A stretch of 64,000 bases of DNA from Erigeron canadensis. Its lineage: Eukaryota > Streptophyta > Magnoliopsida > Asterales > Asteraceae. The translations under genes and the position numbers were made by a program. The notes beneath the pieces were generated by a model. It worked only from the letters and a program-made list of their open reading frames with translations. It was not told the origin of the DNA and made no database searches. Where the stretch lies: NCBI RefSeq assembly GCF_010389155.1, contig NC_057769.1:10540735-10604734 (forward strand), written 5' to 3'. This document shows, in pieces, positions 48,820 to 58,785 of the stretch. Numbering within the stretch: the stretch's first letter is position 1; the number at the start of each line of letters is the position of its first letter.

Positions 48820-48880
48820 CACGTGTACAAACTACCACTAAGGTCCTACACGTGTTCGAAGTATTAACTTTATATATAAA
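48820..48880 (+). promoter_or_regulatory. Two G-boxes and a TATA box upstream of small gene B
   Basis: CACGTG occurs at 48820-48825 and 48849-48854, and tttatatataaaaac near 48869-48883 is a good TATA box about 75-90 bases before the ATG. The first G-box sits in the block shared with gene A. Copy A has one G-box and only a weak ggataaaaac in place of the TATA box, so expression levels may have diverged. Confidence 0.5.
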
Positions 48881-48958
48881 AACAACAATGACAATGAAAT
48901 ATTAAATTTACGTATATGCTTAAACATACAAACTACTGACCAAGGAAAGTTAAAAAAG

Positions 48959-49165
48959 ATGGCCACAGGACAACAAGAAGATTTAAAAGCCAAATGGATG
49001 GGGCGGCGGACCATGCCAATGAGCCCTGCTACCATGGTGGTTGTTGGTATTGCCACTGCCGGTGCGGTTGGATACTTTTACTATGCAAATAAACGAGGCG
49101 AAAGTATTGATGGAAATCGTAGGTACCCCGAAAACGTCCCTCCGCCGCTTGCTCGACGTCCATAG
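48959..49165 (+). CDS. Small single-pass membrane protein B (68 aa), unrecognised family
   Basis: Paralogue of the gene at 41466, with the same layout: polar N-terminus (MATGQQEDLKAKWMGRR), one hydrophobic helix (about 26-42, MVVVGIATAGAVGYFYYA) and a basic, proline-rich tail (KRGESIDGNRRYPENVPPP). It is one residue shorter after LKA. No intron, frameshift or early stop is present, and the differences from copy A are largely conservative, consistent with both copies being functional. No function or family name is assigned. Confidence 0.78.
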   Translation: MATGQQEDLKAKWMGRRTMPMSPATMVVVGIATAGAVGYFYYANKRGESIDGNRRYPENVPPPLARRP

Positions 49166-50249
49166 CCTTAGGTTAATTTCACCTTTTTTAAAAGTTCATA
49201 TATATATGTAGTTAGTTGCATATCCAAGTTATAAAGTTACGGTTTTTGGTTTGTAGTTAAAGAAAAAGTTGCTTTCTAGGTTTTGTATGTATGTATCTTT
49301 TGTAAAAAAAATATAAAAAAAAAAAGAAAAAAGAGAATATTATATATGTGTTAGGTGTATATATATGATGGCACGTACACAAAGCTTGAATAAGTTATCG
49401 AAGCATACTATCACCTGGGCATAAGTAACATTTATTTTGATAATTGTTAAGATAATCAAATTAAATTATATATTGTTTTAAATATGTCATTATTATGTAG
49501 TTATATTATATTATTTTATTATAAAAATGTTTAGACTATTACAATCACGTTTTAAGTCACAGTCTCAAAAATTTTGAAGATTTTATTCCAATTCAACTTC
49601 CAAGGACATGGATTCGGCCCATCTAAACTATAGGGCTAGATAATGGGCTTTTAATTACATTCTTTACGGCCATCATATCTATAGCCTCTGTATTTTCAAT
49701 GTGTTGCAAGTTGGGATTAGCTAGAGCCTAGAAAGGAACAAAAACGTTGATTAAGAACGTACAACAGTCGGAGGAATATTTGGCCAACGAAAAATTCATC
49801 CAATCAAATATTTCAATATCATGAATTGAAATACACAGAAACATGCATTTTTGCTATGTGATAATTGACATACACCTGTTTTATTCCTCGTAAAGCGAAT
49901 ATGTGACCAAAAATAAATACACATCCTCGTACAGGCGTTTTCACATGTTACCCCACAAAATGCATGTGTATCACACATTTACGTGACAATGTGACCAGAT
50001 AGAGTATTACATTTTTGTTCGTTCCATTGTTCGATTGTGAAGGTTCTACCCCACAAAATGATTTGCACATGTGTATTCTATTGGATGTAACAAAATTGAA
50101 ATAAAAAAAAAAAAGGCTGAAAACACGTCGACGTTCCAAAATTTAATGCATGACTGAATTTACATTTTATAGATGTGGTTTCAGAAAGATATATGTGGTT
50201 TCACATCGAGAATGCCTGACGTTTATTTAGTTTAATTTGTACGTTATTC
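49166..50249. other. 3' flank of small gene B
   Basis: Up to about 49720 it matches the flank of gene A. The rest is AT-rich and repeats the word ccccacaaaatg(c/a)at at about 49952 and 50050. No gene was seen. Confidence 0.5.
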
Positions 50250-51630
50250 ACGATATCAAAAGTAATATTACTTTTGATATTTATTTAGTTTTGTATACCA
50301 TTTACAGGCTAATTGTTTAGAAATTACTCCTACTTTACTTTAGACTTTTGATATTTATTTAGTTTTGTATACCATTTAGAAAGTACTCCTACTTTACTTT
50401 TGATATTTATTTAATTTTAGAAATTACTCCTACTTTACTTTAGACTTTTGATATTTATTTAGTTTTGTATACCATTTAGAAAGTACTCCTACTTTACTTT
50501 TGATATTTATTTAATTTTGTATACCATTTACAGTATATTAAAGGACTAATTGTTTAGAAAGTATTTTTACTTTGACACTTTTATTTTGTGGGGCTCTAAT
50601 AAATAAAAAGTTCTATTGTGAGGATACAAACCGGTTAAAACATCTTTTGTGAGGTTATGACCTGCTTTTGGTTTAGTTAGTTTTTTTTTATTAACAAATT
50701 CTTTGCCACATAATTCACCATATACACATAAACTAACACATACATATATATATATATCATATTACTGTATATGGCAATAAAAAAATTCATCAGCCACCGA
50801 TCTTCTATATCTATGATTATCTATGTAGCCATTCCATCAAATCTTTTTCTTTTGATATATATGTATGTGTTACAGATCCATATAATAATAACATAACATA
50901 TAGATATAAATTACAGATCCATCCATCAAATCTTTTTCTTTTGAAAGTTACCACTCATATATACATCTGAAGAAAAATATAGATATGGATAATAGATCCA
51001 TAGATCTAATACATAGATATTTGATAGCCATCGTCACCTCCGACCATGCCTTCATCTCCGGTTTCATATATGCGGTAGTTGTCTCAGCAGGTTGACGGAA
51101 AAATATTGGTGGTGGCCATTTCCAGCAGAATAACAATGGAGCAAAAGAACCATCATCAGCGGCGGCGGTGGTGGGTTTTCAAATCTGATGATAGGGTTTT
51201 CCTTACAATTCGACCAAAAAATTATAAGGGGAAATTTAAGAAAAACTTGTTTATCAGGGGAATTGGTTCTAAAAAATTATGAGAGGAGTTTAAAAGAAAA
51301 CAAATTTGGTGAGGGGAATTATGATGGTGTAAAAGATATACACTATTACAGAGATGGAGATTATGAAATATCCATGTGGAAATGGTATTATTAATAAATG
51401 ACGTGTAATATCCACGTAATCAATAAATGAGGTAACAAAAAAAAAAAAATGAGTTTCAAAAATATTTTTGACTGGATATTTGTACAGAATCCCATAAAAG
51501 ATGTTTTACCCGGTTTCTATCTTTACAATAGAACTTTTTTTTGTTGGAGCCCCACAAAAACAAAAGTGTCAAAGTTTGAGTACTTTCCAAGGCTAAAAAC
51601 AAAAGTGTCAAAGTTTGAGTACTTTCCGAG
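50250..51630. mobile_element. Terminal-inverted-repeat element with iterated ends
   Basis: Near 50556-50660, agaaagtatttttactttgacacttttattttgtggggct and onward to aacatctttt is the inverted counterpart of about 51500-51590, with arms of about 100 bases. Outside the left arm, 50250-50530 is a tandem array of the terminal motif (tttagaaagtactcctactt). Outside the right arm, the last 35-base end is duplicated once (51555-51590 and 51594-51629). No transposase. It is possibly Mutator-like. An apparent 9-base duplication (taattgttt / taattcttt) may be coincidental. Confidence 0.6.
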
Positions 51631-52047
51631 TAATTCTTTGGCAGTCGTTATTTTGCAAAATACATTATACAGTTAATCAACAAGGCCATTTAACACATAG
51701 TTTCGGCATAGATATTCAGAATGCTTCCAAGCATCAATAGCACTTACTGATTGAGCATCAGTAGAACCTTCAGGAATTTGAGGTGCTGTTTCAGTTAGGA
51801 ATCTCGCAAGATTCAAAGTGGTCAAATAGAACAACATCTTTGGTTGCCACATCTTGAAGTTGTTACCAGAAAACTTTTTTCGTTTTTCACAGTTGTTAGC
51901 CATAGTTTGGGCAGCTTGGGTACCTACTAAAGGTCCCATGCTTGTAGAGACAGTATGTCCTACAGATTGAGAAACATTTGCACCAACGGTGGTGGTGGTG
52001 GTAGAAGAAGTAGTGCCATTAGTAGAGAAGTTCATTTCAGTAGCCAT
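51631..52047 (-). pseudogene. Ty1/Copia gag N-terminal fragment
   Basis: Starts [11 protein letters not shown] at 52047 with a Ser/Thr-rich leader. It then has [20 protein letters not shown] and LNLARFL, the conserved start of plant Copia gag, and [10 protein letters not shown]. An in-frame stop at 51673 interrupts NGLVD*LYNVFCK. Similarity ends at about 51631, where the inverted-repeat element abuts. No protease, integrase or reverse transcriptase remains. Confidence 0.8.
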
Positions 52048-52208
52048 TTCTGAAATAGAACAATCAAAGTTTTACTAAAAAACTTGCAGAAATTAAAGAC
52101 TAATTAAATGAATAACTTTACAGAAAAGTATATAACAAAGTTTTGAAAAAACATATTTCTGTAATTCGAATTAACAGAATGGTGAAGAAAGAAATTTAGT
52201 TTTAAGAT

Positions 52209-52854
52209 TGTTGGAGCACCATTCAAGAAAACAACAATTTTATTGAAGATGCATTCGAATTACAACAATAAAATTACAAGTAAATTAAGTACTACTAAAC
52301 AATACAAGAAAGCAAAATAAATAACAAAACAGAAACAGAAAGAAATGCAAAAACAGGTCGAGGATATGGTTAAACCAAGGTCCCTTAAAACTGATTTCGG
52401 GACACCCAAGTGAACCCGACAGTTTCTCAGGGTACAACAGCCGAAGCAAATTGTACTGCCGGAGTTAACCACAACCCAGAATTATACCTTCAAGAACAAT
52501 TCAAAGTGAAGAAAGTGAAAGAAATTCTGGTTGATGATCCAGATTGAGAGAGTGTTTTGTTCTTGTTGAACTACCAAAAAACCACTAAGTGCAAAGTGCG
52601 CCACTAAAACGCCACATTACGCCTCATCGCCCACGGGCGCGGGCGCGTCGGGTGCTTCGCACCCTCCTAACCCACTTGGGGTGTAGCCCCTTATAAGGAA
52701 TTATAATTCCTCCGACACTCCTCCTTATAAACACACTTAATGTTTATTCTTCTACCAATGTGGGACAAACTCACATTAGTTAATTACTCTTTCAACTCCT
52801 TATAACATATCTATTAACTTGAATATTCTATGTTATTACACAAAATTTCCAACA
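52209..52854 (-). mobile_element. 5' LTR of a truncated Copia element
   Basis: On the minus strand it starts TGTTGGAAATTTTG and ends GGTGCTCCAACA, so the ends are inverted TGTTGG/CCAACA. It lies 160 bases upstream of the gag start. Length is 646 bases. It contains a GC-rich stretch (cccacgggcgcgggcgcgtc). The 3' LTR and pol are absent, so the element was truncated on its downstream side. Confidence 0.8.
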
Positions 52855-53640
52855 TTACAAACCCTTATGGCATCAATAAAAATCAATATTAATTTTCTCT
52901 CTGTAATTTATTATTCTCTCTTTTTATTTTATTGGTTCAAGTCATTTTGTAAATATTCGTAGAGAAGCATTTGTATGTGAGTTTAACAAGACAGTTGGAA
53001 GCTTCCGGCCCCACACCACGCTTGTCATCGATATATATATATATATTCCAACACCGAGTAGTAGTTAGCATTTAAGACACCACAGTTTGGATATAATGCG
53101 GAGATCGAACCAGGCATGTCTGGGATGAAACCCAAGACTCTCGAAAAAACCCTTAATAATCCACTCATATAAATGTAGAAAGTATAATTCAAAACGAGTT
53201 GGATTTACTCAAGATCTAAGACTTTACCTATAACATTATAAAATTAAGTAGAGATAAAAATGTGTATTTAATGTATTAATGAAATTCTCAATAAAATAAA
53301 ATAAAATAAAATACTAACCGGGGTACAAATTGTATCCTTTTACAAAAAAAAAATCCTCAAAAAACGTATCATCCCATGTATCTATCTAATTAAACAATAT
53401 GACATTCGCAATAAAATTTACATTATAATGTTCAAGGTCGATAAATTACCCCATCTATCCCAAATAAGTGTCAATAATAAAAGTGACAAGCAATTATAAA
53501 AAGATTGTTTTTCGCAAAAAGTCTTTAAAAGAAATTATGTGGAAAAAATAATATGAGTATTATAGTTTATAGAATTGAAATTGCAGTACAAACTTAAACT
53601 ATTAATTATGTTATTATAAAAATCTTTAATATATTTATTG
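52855..53640. other. Intergenic, nothing certain
   Basis: Contains a short (TA)n run near 53030 and a tRNA-like stretch (gagatcgaaccaggcatgtc, minus-strand B-box-like) at about 53100. Neither has clear borders. Confidence 0.4.
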
Positions 53641-53702
53641 TTAACAAATAAAACACTTAAATGTTAGATGTTTCCAAGAAATTATAGACTATCGTTTATT
53701 AG

Positions 53703-53934
53703 CGTCTATTAGCGTCGACAAAATGTTTATGGAGGCCAAAGCAATAGGTTTTATGTGGTACAAAAATAGAATGAAACAAGGGAGTATTAGTTGGGAGACA
53801 TGGAATTCTTTTAATGTAACTTAAACAGTTGTAATCTTTACTAGACCGTAATTGCAGAGTAGAGTGAATATATACTACTCATACTTTTCAAAGAAAAAAA
53901 GAAAAGAAAAAAAAAACTATCGTTTATTATGCGA
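53703..53934 (+). other. Purine-tailed insertion flanked by direct repeats in copy B
   Basis: actatcgtttatt(a)gcg occurs at about 53688-53704 and again at about 53918-53934, directly after an A/G-rich tail (aaagaaaaaaagaaaagaaaaaaaaa). Copy A has the motif only once (ctatcatttattgcgcg at 44881-44897). This fits a non-LTR retrotransposition with a roughly 15-base target duplication. Confidence 0.5.
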
Positions 53935-54117
53935 ATACCATTAATCTAATACTATAAAACTAGTTTCATGAAATATGTTTGGACAAAATGTCGCCGTTCT
54001 TTTAGACAATTTGAACTTTCGACGGTCCTCTTTCCTGATGAGAACACAAAAGACATGCGATACGATTATTAAATTCTATTTAATGATCCACATTTTAGCT
54101 TTCTATCAATCTATAAG

Positions 54118-55620
54118 AGAAAAGGTTGTAATACCATATTGTGACAAATTATTTAGTTTTTGGCTAGTTTTCAACCAATCAAATGTCGCTACATGTCTTT
54201 ACCAAAACTAGCCGAAAAGAACCAAAACTAGTCAAATCACATGGTGTAGTAGACAAAAACTAGCAAAAATGTTAATGCCGGAAAAATTAAAGGTTGCCGA
54301 AAAAAATTAAAAAAATGATACTTGGGCTCAGAATTTGGGGGTCGGGAATTTCAGAAGTCGAAAACGCCATGGCTGCCAACCCGAAAGTTTACCCCCCAAG
54401 ATACGTCCCAGATCATCCGAGTCTCTTTTTTACGAAATTTTGTAGCATCATTGCCATCTAATGTAACACCAGCAACCTAATTTTTCAACGATATCATCAT
54501 CAACATAAAACTACTTTTCCGGCTACCTATTGCTTTAATGGAACAAAAGACGACAACACTACCGAGTAGGGATGTGCACGGGTCGAAACCCGGCCCAAAC
54601 CGGCATGACCCGAGAGAGCATGAAAAATGGAACCGTGACCCGCCCCGTGTTTAAGGGTCAGGTCAGGTCGGGTCCGGGTGGGTCACGGGTTTCCTTCACA
54701 AACTTTCGGTTTTTGGCTTCACCCGACCTGGCCCGCCCGACCTGTCCAACCCATGACCCGCTAATGCACTAAAAATGTGACCCGTGACCCGGCCGTTAGG
54801 GCTTCGGGCGGGTCGATTCGGGCCGGTTCCAAGTCGGGCGCAGGTTTCCAAGTCTTTTGTTCATCCCTACCACCAAAGAAAAATCTGGCAACGCTACTGC
54901 TAAGTTAACACTACCAAGTTAATCACAAACATGCATGTAACAAACAATGTAAATAAGATAAATATACATATACTCAACAATAAGCAACAATTGTTAACCG
55001 GAAAACCCAAAAAAGGGCTCGCTGGAAAACCGTATAAACCGTAAACCCCAAAAAGGAGTCACCAGAAAACATATTAAACCAGAAACCCCAAAAAAGGGAT
55101 CACCGGGAACCGATTAAAAGTATCCAAAGAGCCAATGGATGTTTCAACTACACCCTTGCCAAAGCCAAACAACTATTCGGCCGTAAAAAGTGAACGTTTT
55201 TGGCCGGCGACCACCGGAAACCCAAAAAGGAGTTTCCGATCTCACCTGAATAAGGGTATTATACGTTAGGAAGATGGAAAGTTTTTCCGGCATGGATTCC
55301 GGCAATAGAAGCCAAGAAAACCATACGATTAGCCTTAAAATAGAAACCCCCAAAAATAAAATATGGTTTCCGGTGATAGAAAGCTTTTAGCACAAAAACG
55401 GGAAAAAAAAATGGTCACATAGCATGCTTCCGACGTTCACAAGAATCGGCCAAATGTAGCCGATATAATAGCTGATCCAACTTGCCAATGCTTGCCAATA
55501 GACATGATACAAGGTAGCCAAAGAACCAATGCTAGCCGACCTAACTTACCGATAAAATAAACCGACTATATCCTTTGCCCCTAAATTTCCTTTCCTTTTA
55601 GTCTTTCTTAGATTACAGTA
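54118..55620. other. About 1.5 kb of sequence present only in copy B
   Basis: Inserted, relative to copy A, between matching segments (atcaatctataa and cttataagaa...caacgta). It includes a hAT-like MITE and, at about 54995-55105, three degenerate copies of a roughly 45-base unit (accggaaaacccaaaaaagg...). The whole may be one unidentified element. Borders were not resolved. Confidence 0.45.
54567..54869. mobile_element. hAT-like MITE, GC-rich
   Basis: Ends tagggatgtgcacggg and tgttcatcccta are inverted (TAGGGATG(T/A)(A/G)CA), the pattern of plant hAT MITEs. The interior is full of gacccg/cgggtc words, unlike the AT-rich flanks. A clear 8-bp duplication was not recognised (ctaccgag / ctaccacc is the nearest). 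Confidence 0.65.
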
Positions 55621-55929
55621 CATGGGGTTATAAGAAAAACAACGTACACTAACTTTTTAGACAACGCCTATACGATCATGGATAATTAAAATATTTACAG
55701 TTTCCTTTATATCAATTTATATATACTTGATGAAGTAGGCTTTCTTAGACTACAGTGTTAAGATAAAAACAACATCAACTACTTAGACATTCATACACGT
55801 AGGATCATGGTCAACTAAAATGTTTAGATGTAGGATACGCTTGTCATTGTTTTTATATGAGTTTTTAGAAACTTAAAGCTAAATTTAACTCTTAACCATT
55901 TTCATTAATATAAGGTAAAAACCAAGTTA

Positions 55930-56035
55930 CATCTGAATACTGGGTAAGCGAGCAACAAGTGACGCCGCTATCCCTTTTTGAATCGAAAAACCTAAGCCGC
56001 GCCGCTATCCCTTTATGAATCGAAAAACCTATTCT
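55930..56035. repeat. Tandem duplication of about 35 bases
   Basis: gccgctatccctttttgaatcgaaaaacct is repeated almost exactly once (gccgctatccctttatgaatcgaaaaacct). Its GC content is higher than the surroundings. It is absent from copy A. Confidence 0.6.
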
Positions 56036-56290
56036 ATATAACATGTATAAAAGAATTTAATATTTTTTATATCAAAAGTCCTCTCTTTGAACTTCATGGT
56101 AAATTGTATAATTATAATGCACCTTAACTGCAGTTTTTAGAGTTTTGAAGACCACCAAACTGTAAATTTTTTAAAAAATCTTAAAATTGTCAAATTTAGA
56201 ACTTTTGCAAGCAGAATTTGAAAAAAACAAGCACAGTCTCTAACTAGGCCCAATCCACTCCCTAACTCCGTTCATTTGCCAAACATTGTG

Positions 56291-57244
56291 AAGTCCCTAC
56301 TTGATGGTTTAACCTACAATTGTAGAATAAGACAAGTCAAATAAGCACTAGATTGGACTAGTATTACAATAAGTATAAATGCAAGAATATAAATAATGTA
56401 ATACGAAACTTAAGCAATATAAATAGATGAACAAGTAAAGTAGATGGTGAGACACAATGTAATTTTTTAAGTATATTTTATTTATTGATGTTAAATAAAA
56501 TACAAGATTGTTGCGGAACTAAGATATTACAAACAATGTAAATATCCTAACAATCTATAAATTACAAGTGATCTAATATTTGCCAAATAAACTCTTTTGA
56601 TCGAAATACTTAAAGTTGTGAAGTATAACAGTTTAGATCGAGAGTATTTAGAGAAACATACCAAATTGCAAAAGTGTAATTTGGACGAGTAAATGACTTG
56701 CCGTACAAATATGGTTACATGCATTTAAGGAAACAACTTTAATTCCTTAAATGCATTGGTTAAAGTACAACAATAAAGTCATTTGATAGTGACTTGTCAT
56801 CTAATTAACCAACCTCCTTTACACGTATGTAAGGCTTTTAACAAAGGACAAAGGAGTTGTCCGGATAAAAGCGTGTAAAGGCATAAAGTCAATTCTTTGT
56901 AATCAGTGTTCAGACTTGTAAGGTCTAGACAAGGACTCCAGTCAAGAGATCTGGTAAGTCTGCCAGTGAGCTCCGTTGTTTGTCAGACTTCTTTCTTCAG
57001 ACTTCAGTCTTCGACTTCAGTGAGAATGTTCTTTGTTTCTTCGCTATTAGACTTACGAATGCTCACAAAAAATATATATAATTAAATTGGATAAAAACAA
57101 CCAAACAATCCTATTTATATTGATGAAGTAGATAATGGTTTGACATTGTATTTATCCAAATATATCTACTCGATCTTTATTAACTAAATAATTTATTATA
57201 TATTGATTAATTAAAGTTTTGTTAAAATTAAATCAATTATGACA
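56291..57244. other. Intergenic, no gene seen
   Basis: AT-rich on the left. About 56880-57060 is richer in agact/cagac words (cttcttcagacttcagtcttcgacttcag). No ORF or transposon end could be supported. Confidence 0.45.
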
Positions 57245-57632
57245 TCAGCAAAAGTATATATAAAGATAAAACATTTGTTCCTTCCATTTTTTAACTTTTA
57301 TATAAGTGTAAACCCAAAATACCCTATCACTTATTCATAATACCCTGAGAATAAATCTCAACCACTCATTTTTTTTTTCTCTCCCAAATTTCTCTAATTC
57401 ATTCAAAATCTTTTATCCCAAAAACCGTAAATTATAAAAATTATATGAGTGTTCTTAAAATTTCATACTCTTTCATTAGAGATGTTATTCGATATACTTT
57501 CGACGAATTTTTAAATCCGATGGTGGAGCTGGTACGGCTAAGGCATTTGACTATCACAACCTATGACCTATCACAACCTATGACTTATTACCCTACCATT
57601 TTACCGCCACAACGCGCAGGTACTTACTCTCG
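57245..57632 (+). mobile_element. Non-autonomous Helitron (family 1, copy 3)
   Basis: Aligns with the bodies at 25320-25756 and 10272-10709, including tctcaaccactcattttttt, tctaattcattcaaaatctt and the conserved peptide block MSVLKISYSFIRDVIRYTFD (57445-57510). It ends cacaacgcgcaggtacttactctcg|t, a mutated hairpin and CTAG terminus. The 5' end is less certain. Confidence 0.6.
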
Positions 57633-57879
57633 TATTAATAAAAAAAAAATATTTTAAACTCAAATTATTTATATATTTGATATAAAATGTTATATAAAAC
57701 AAACAAAATATTTTCATTCAAAAGAAATACAAAAAACACTTGAAAAATGAAACTAAAATATTTTGAAATGTGACGGAAAAAGTATTATATACCCACCCAA
57801 AACAAGATTGGTAGGATGTAACAAACAACGTTTTTTTTATTATACAACCGCTTAGATATCACTCTGCATGATTTCTATT

Positions 57880-57880
<1 letters not shown>

Positions 57881-57910
<30 letters not shown>
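57881..57910. repeat. Poly(T) tract
   Basis: A run of about 30 T's followed by aacaaaataa. It may mark the poly(A) end of a minus-strand retroelement, but nothing else of one is recognisable. Confidence 0.6.
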
Positions 57911-57916
<6 letters not shown>

Positions 57917-58267
57917 ATAAATGAATAAAGTAAGATGAAAATTTAATTTTTCATCAGACAACTTAAATTTATTTCTAAAAGAAAACATGTCATATATGTA
58001 AGATGAAAATTTAATGCCTACTTTTTTCACAAACACATACTTAACTTATTTCTATGTAAATTTTGATATATAATCACAGATGCAAGGATATAAAGAAGCA
58101 TATGATACGTTAAAACTTGCAATTAACATATTTAGGCTTTTGTCATAAGTCATAACGCGTGGGTAATATATCGTACTAGTGTGATCTAAGAATTTAGACA
58201 ATTTTGAGGCAAGCAAAGTTCTACCAATAATTTGATGTTGGATTTAGAGTTAAGTGTAGCGCCTAAA

Positions 58268-58613
58268 ATCAATGATGAGTTGGTCCAGTGGTTTGGAGTT
58301 CCTTTGTTGACCTATAGGTCTCAGGTTTGAATTTTCATTTCACCAACTTTGAGATATAGGTAATCATTCTATGAATGCTTGACTTGAGTATACCCAGGTT
58401 TAAGTCTGAGGGGGCAGGGTTTACCCCTATTAATCGTCGTGCCTTTAGACGGATTAGTAGGGGGTATTCCTCATATTGAGTATTTGAAATAGGCATTTCT
58501 ACTTCGAGGGAGCTCTCTAGCGCGGACCCGGTTAAGACAACGTATGTTAGACCTCTCGCTGTCGAATCACGACACGAAATTTCAAACGAAATTCACCTTT
58601 AAAAAAAAAAAAG
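58268..58613 (+). mobile_element. tRNA-derived SINE with perfect target duplication
   Basis: Starts at about 58268 with gatgagttggtccagtggtt, in which tggtccagtgg matches the pol III A box. ggtctcaggtttgaatttt follows about 45 bases later as the B box. The element ends in an A run (58601-58612). A perfect 15-base duplication, agtgtagcgcctaaa, flanks it (58253-58267 and 58614-58628). It lies about 170 bases upstream of the terpene synthase start, so it may contribute to that promoter. Confidence 0.85.
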
Positions 58614-58698
58614 AGTGTAGCGCCTAAATATTTAGACAATTTTGTCCGTTAAAAGAAGTTTAAACGGCTATATATAAGACGTATAATCACAACGCCCC

Positions 58699-58708
58699 TC
58701 TATATATA
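58699..58708 (+). promoter_or_regulatory. TATA box of the terpene synthase
   Basis: tctatatatacc about 80 bases before the start codon and 70-90 bases downstream of the SINE insertion. Confidence 0.55.
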
Positions 58709-58785
58709 CCTACGTACTGTACCTAGATTATCATCACAGAAGTTTAGTATCAACTTTATGAATCTAGCTAGCTCCATTAAAAAAA

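Larger units (their letters stand above)
48728..56290. repeat. Segmental duplication, copy B
   Basis: Second copy of the segment at 41258-46170. It has been enlarged by a terminal-inverted-repeat element (50.3-51.6 kb), a Copia fragment (51.6-52.9 kb) and about 1.5 kb between 54118 and 55620, but lacks the Helitron pair of copy A. Confidence 0.72.

Noticed and set aside
50547..51639. 9-bp target duplication taattgttt / taattcttt around the inverted-repeat element
   Set aside because: If real, Copia gag sequence should continue beyond the left copy, and it does not. The left end is also blurred by a tandem array of terminal motifs.
53450..53786. Possible Stowaway MITE (ccccatctatcccaaataag ... 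gaaacaagggagta)
   Set aside because: The interior is shared with duplicated copy A, and the right end falls inside a segment better explained as a retro-insertion. The ends match the Stowaway consensus only loosely.
54572..54772. 66-codon open frame rich in Arg, Pro and Gly
   Set aside because: It lies wholly inside the GC-rich hAT-like MITE and reflects its gacccg/cgggtc repeats.
56300..57066. Possible solo LTR (tgtagaataag ... gaatgctcaca)
   Set aside because: TG...CA ends are present, but the 5-bp flanks do not match and the inverted ends are only three bases.
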